From Arthrobacter pigmenti (lineage in GTDB: Bacteria > Actinomycetota > Actinomycetes > Actinomycetales > Micrococcaceae): DNA of 64,000 nucleotides. The DNA lies in NCBI RefSeq assembly GCF_011927905.1, contig NZ_JAATJL010000001.1, forward strand, positions 2,542,001-2,606,000, written 5' to 3'. The notes under the pieces were generated by a model, which worked only from the letters and a program-made list of their open reading frames with translations, searched no databases and was not told the origin of the DNA. Shown here in pieces: positions 63,226 through 64,000 of this stretch (position 1 is the first letter of the stretch; each line of letters opens with the position of its first letter). The position numbers were made by a program, and so were the translations under genes.

Positions 63226-63700
63226 CGCTAGTCACCACCAGTGTGCCCGTCATGTTCGGGTGGTAGGTGCAGATGAACGGATATTCTCCCGGTTCCGACG
63301 GAGCGGTGAACGTGACCGTCTGGCCGCCCTCGGCGACGGCATCGAAATCGTCAGTCTCCGTCGTTGTCACGGTGTGCGGGGCCGTGTCCTCGTTGATGAC
63401 AGTAATCTCGGCTCCGGCCGGGACGGATTCCGGCATCTCGTACTCGAAGTTTCGGATGGTGATGACAATTTCCTCGGCCGGCGCTTCCTCGGTCGGTTCT
63501 TCCGAAGCAGTCTCAGAGGTCTCTTCCGACGGTTCCTCTGAGGCGTCCTCAGAGGTGGCTTCATCGGCGGTCGGCTCGGCAGCGCTGGTTGTCTCTGCGG
63601 GAGGGGCCTCACCCGCCTGATCGTCGCCGGACCCGCAGCCCGCCACTCCAACGAGCGCTGCAGCGAGAACTAAACCAAGGGCACTACGCGTGATGTTCAT
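63218..63700 (-). CDS. Cupredoxin lipoprotein
   Basis: A 160-residue lipoprotein: signal peptide with lipobox VAGC (Cys22), an acidic Glu/Ser/Thr linker to about residue 75, and a plastocyanin/azurin-like domain with copper ligands His (TAPHTV), Cys, His and Met in ICTYHPNM. Blue-copper proteins carry electrons. Linker resembles a cell-wall spacer. Start has a GGAG site upstream. Confidence 0.87.
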   Translation of the reverse strand: MNITRSALGLVLAAALVGVAGCGSGDDQAGEAPPAETTSAAEPTADEATSEDASEEPSEETSETASEEPTEEAPAEEIVITIRNFEYEMPESVPAGAEITVINEDTAPHTVTTTETDDFDAVAEGGQTVTFTAPSEPGEYPFICTYHPNMTGTLVVTSDG

Positions 63701-63882
63701 GGCTCTCCATTCCGGCGGGACCTACGTCCGGTGGCTCCGGGAACGTGTAACCCAGCTCATATGGTGTTCGCTGCGGCAAGCCGAACGGACTGCGATGATG
63801 GAGCAATAATGGCGCTATCAGTCGATGTCCAGTAGCCATTGCGACAATGGGTTGACAGAGCGTACACCCGCGAGAGGCAAAA

Positions 63883-64000
63883 ATGACCGGCATTCCAGGA
63901 AATCCACAGGTTCTCCGTGTGGTCCTGCTTGGGATTGACGGCGCGGGGAAAACTACGGTTGCGCGGACCCTGATGCGCGAGCTCGCCGCGCAGAGCGTCG
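63883..64000 (+). CDS. P-loop kinase, thymidylate-kinase-like (3' truncated)
   Basis: Begins MTGIPGNPQVLRVVLLG and then GIDGAGKTTVARTLMREL, the P-loop of thymidylate kinase-like proteins (GxDGxGKTT). Only 39 residues lie in the window, so the product is not settled beyond the P-loop family. GAGAGG lies upstream of the ATG. Confidence 0.6.
   Translation, partial: MTGIPGNPQVLRVVLLGIDGAGKTTVARTLMRELAAQSV

Overview
The window is high-GC bacterial DNA with the gene content and layout of an actinobacterium of the Arthrobacter group (Micrococcaceae). Pointers are menaquinone biosynthesis, a PucR-type regulator, FprA-type ferredoxin reductase, CGNR and DksA-like zinc proteins, frequent GTG starts, and many starts preceded by a TANNNT box about 6 nt upstream, the pattern of leaderless actinobacterial mRNAs. 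Genus is inferred; no rRNA or tRNA gene was seen.

Layout. 0-5 kb: end of a peptide-type ABC importer ATPase, a CocE/NonD hydrolase, a TetR regulator, a RarD-like permease and a universal stress protein. 5-18 kb: an almost complete agmatine/putrescine catabolic island on the minus strand, with agmatine deiminase, N-carbamoylputrescine amidase, two paralogous APC permeases, putrescine oxidase, aminobutyraldehyde dehydrogenase, GABA transaminase and a divergent PucR regulator. It converts agmatine to putrescine, 4-aminobutanal, GABA and succinate semialdehyde. A plus-strand cassette of two paralogous membrane proteins and a small HTH protein sits inside it. 18-25.5 kb: short sigma factor with overlapping DksA-like gene, small zinc proteins, isochorismatase-like and HSL-type hydrolases, a BCCT transporter and an orphan sensor kinase.

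25.6-37 kb: a long minus-strand assimilatory sulfur operon (cysI-cysH-cysD-cysN-sulfonate/nitrate-type ABC genes-cysG-fprA) plus a divergently placed-in-order sirohydrochlorin chelatase upstream; most genes overlap by a few bases. 37-48 kb: TRIC-like channel, SUKH-like protein, HIT protein, then menaquinone genes (polyprenyl synthase, MenJ-like reductase, menG, menF, menD) around an amino-acid ABC importer. 48-64 kb: a Tat-exported PhoX phosphatase with a PHO-box-like promoter, a TetR-MFS-amidohydrolase unit with two matching operators, assorted enzymes, menC, a DesK/DesR-like two-component pair, PAP2 phosphatase, MFS permease, cupredoxin lipoprotein and the start of a P-loop kinase.

Most unusual signals: (1) a 174-bp element bounded by 24-bp inverted repeats sitting in frame inside the N-terminal extension of cysD; (2) two families of dispersed palindromic intergenic elements, three copies each; (3) four tandem 54-bp hairpin-forming units directly upstream of the polyprenyl synthase start; (4) paired 21-bp operators in the TetR/MFS unit; (5) about ten probable leaderless starts. 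All function calls are from reading motifs by eye; no database search was run.
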